Of a stretch of 64,000 nt of DNA, positions 63,526 through 64,000 are shown piece after piece. The notes under the pieces are model-generated. The model was not told the DNA's origin, ran no database searches, and saw only the letters and a list, made by a program, of their open reading frames with translations. This DNA comes from CAMCXE01 sp036520615 (GTDB taxonomy: Bacteria > Pseudomonadota > Gammaproteobacteria > Pseudomonadales > Cellvibrionaceae): contig DATDJI010000017.1 in the NCBI GenBank assembly GCA_036520615.1, positions 13,169 through 77,168 of the forward strand, written 5' to 3'. Position 1 is the first letter of the stretch; every line of letters starts with the position of its first letter. A program made the position numbers and the translations under genes.

Positions 63526-64000
63526 CTATTTATAATTCTGACCAGAGCATTTGCCAGTTTTGATATTAAAGTTACCGCACTTAATCGGCGCCAACCAATC
63601 GGCCACAACATTTGCAGACTCTGGTAAAAAGTCTGTCCATGCATCACCAATAACACCGCCAGGAGTTTTCCAAACAATTTCAAATTGGCCATTTTCTTGA
63701 ATTTCACCAATTAATACAGGCTTGGTTAAATGATGGTTGGTGTTCATAACCGCTATGCCGCCGGTTAAGTTAGGGACAGCCACGCCATAAATGGCCTCTC
63801 GCACATCATCAACTTTAGTTGTGCCTGCTTTGGCAACAGCAGTAGCCCACATTTTAAAGCCAATATAAGTAGCTTCCATTGGATCGTTAGTTACTTTTTT
63901 GTCGCTCTTCATAAATTTTTTCCATTGCGCGATAAAAGCATCGTTTAATGGATCCTTAGCACTTTGAAAATAGTTCCAAGCGGCCAGATGGCCTACAAGC
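63526..64000 (-). CDS. urtA: Urea-binding periplasmic protein UrtA, C-terminal part (cut by window end)
   Basis: The frame is open to the end of the window. The visible part begins LVGHLAAWNYFQSAKDP and continues EATYIGFKMWATAVAKAG, TTKVDDVREA, MNTNHHLTKPVLIGEIQ and WKTPGGVIGDAWTDFLPES, which is UrtA. UrtA captures urea in the periplasm and passes it to UrtBC. The stop is TAG at 63526. No urease gene is in the window; the transporter operon ends facing the hydrolase gene. Confidence 0.94.
   Translation of the reverse strand, partial: LVGHLAAWNYFQSAKDPLNDAFIAQWKKFMKSDKKVTNDPMEATYIGFKMWATAVAKAGTTKVDDVREAIYGVAVPNLTGGIAVMNTNHHLTKPVLIGEIQENGQFEIVWKTPGGVIGDAWTDFLPESANVVADWLAPIKCGNFNIKTGKCSGQNYK

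Overview
The window looks like chromosomal DNA of a Gammaproteobacterium close to Cellvibrio or other Cellvibrionaceae. This is an inference from gene content and order. The left end carries the Pseudomonas-type neighbourhood dsbB, rsd/algQ, an FKBP lipoprotein, an algP-like histone-H1-like gene and a TIGR02444 gene. The right end carries the common trxA, rho, ubiD order and a urea ABC transporter. No tRNA, rRNA, CRISPR array, transposase or integrase gene was found.

Layout. 1-8.5 kb: housekeeping and envelope genes (dsbB end, rsd, FKBP isomerase, algP-like, TIGR02444, OmpA family, trmB, YgjP-like metalloprotein, TrmA-family RNA methyltransferase). 8.9-13.6 kb: a lipoprotein gene with an amber codon inside its signal peptide, then a 1363-residue NasA-type nitrate reductase fused to a CysJ-type NADPH flavoprotein. 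13.6-17.5 kb: an accessory island with 42-bp tandem repeats, inverted-repeat elements, a strong hairpin with integron attC-like boxes, an AAA_13/RloC-like ATPase gene broken by two frameshifts, and two MITE-like elements. 17.6-20.5 kb: a minus-strand operon reading hcp, LysM-muramidase effector, lipoprotein (probable immunity), and two genes I do not recognise. This is an orphan type VI secretion cargo module.

21-43 kb: a two-partner secretion locus. On the minus strand it reads tpsB (FhaC/ShlB), a giant tpsA of 5321 residues with about 32 copies of a 114-residue repeat, a YfiR-like periplasmic protein, and a CHASE8-like hybrid histidine kinase. A receiver-GGDEF protein is divergently transcribed from tpsB. 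The arrangement suggests a very large surface adhesin whose synthesis or retention is tied to c-di-GMP and two-component signalling. 43-52 kb: a transglutaminase-TPR lipoprotein, two divergent TonB-dependent receptors (the second translationally coupled to a PepSY membrane protein), and a GNAT acetyltransferase. 52.4-54.3 kb: a convergent RegB/RegA (PrrB/PrrA) redox two-component pair with the quinone-site and redox-cysteine features of RegB. 54.4-59 kb: ubiD, rho, trxA and an alpha/beta-hydrolase lipoprotein. 59-64 kb: urtE, urtD, urtC, urtB and the 3' part of urtA, all on the minus strand.

The most interesting regions are the tpsBA-yfiR-kinase-GGDEF cluster, the hcp-effector-immunity operon with its two unknown genes, and the decayed RloC-like island between repeat elements.
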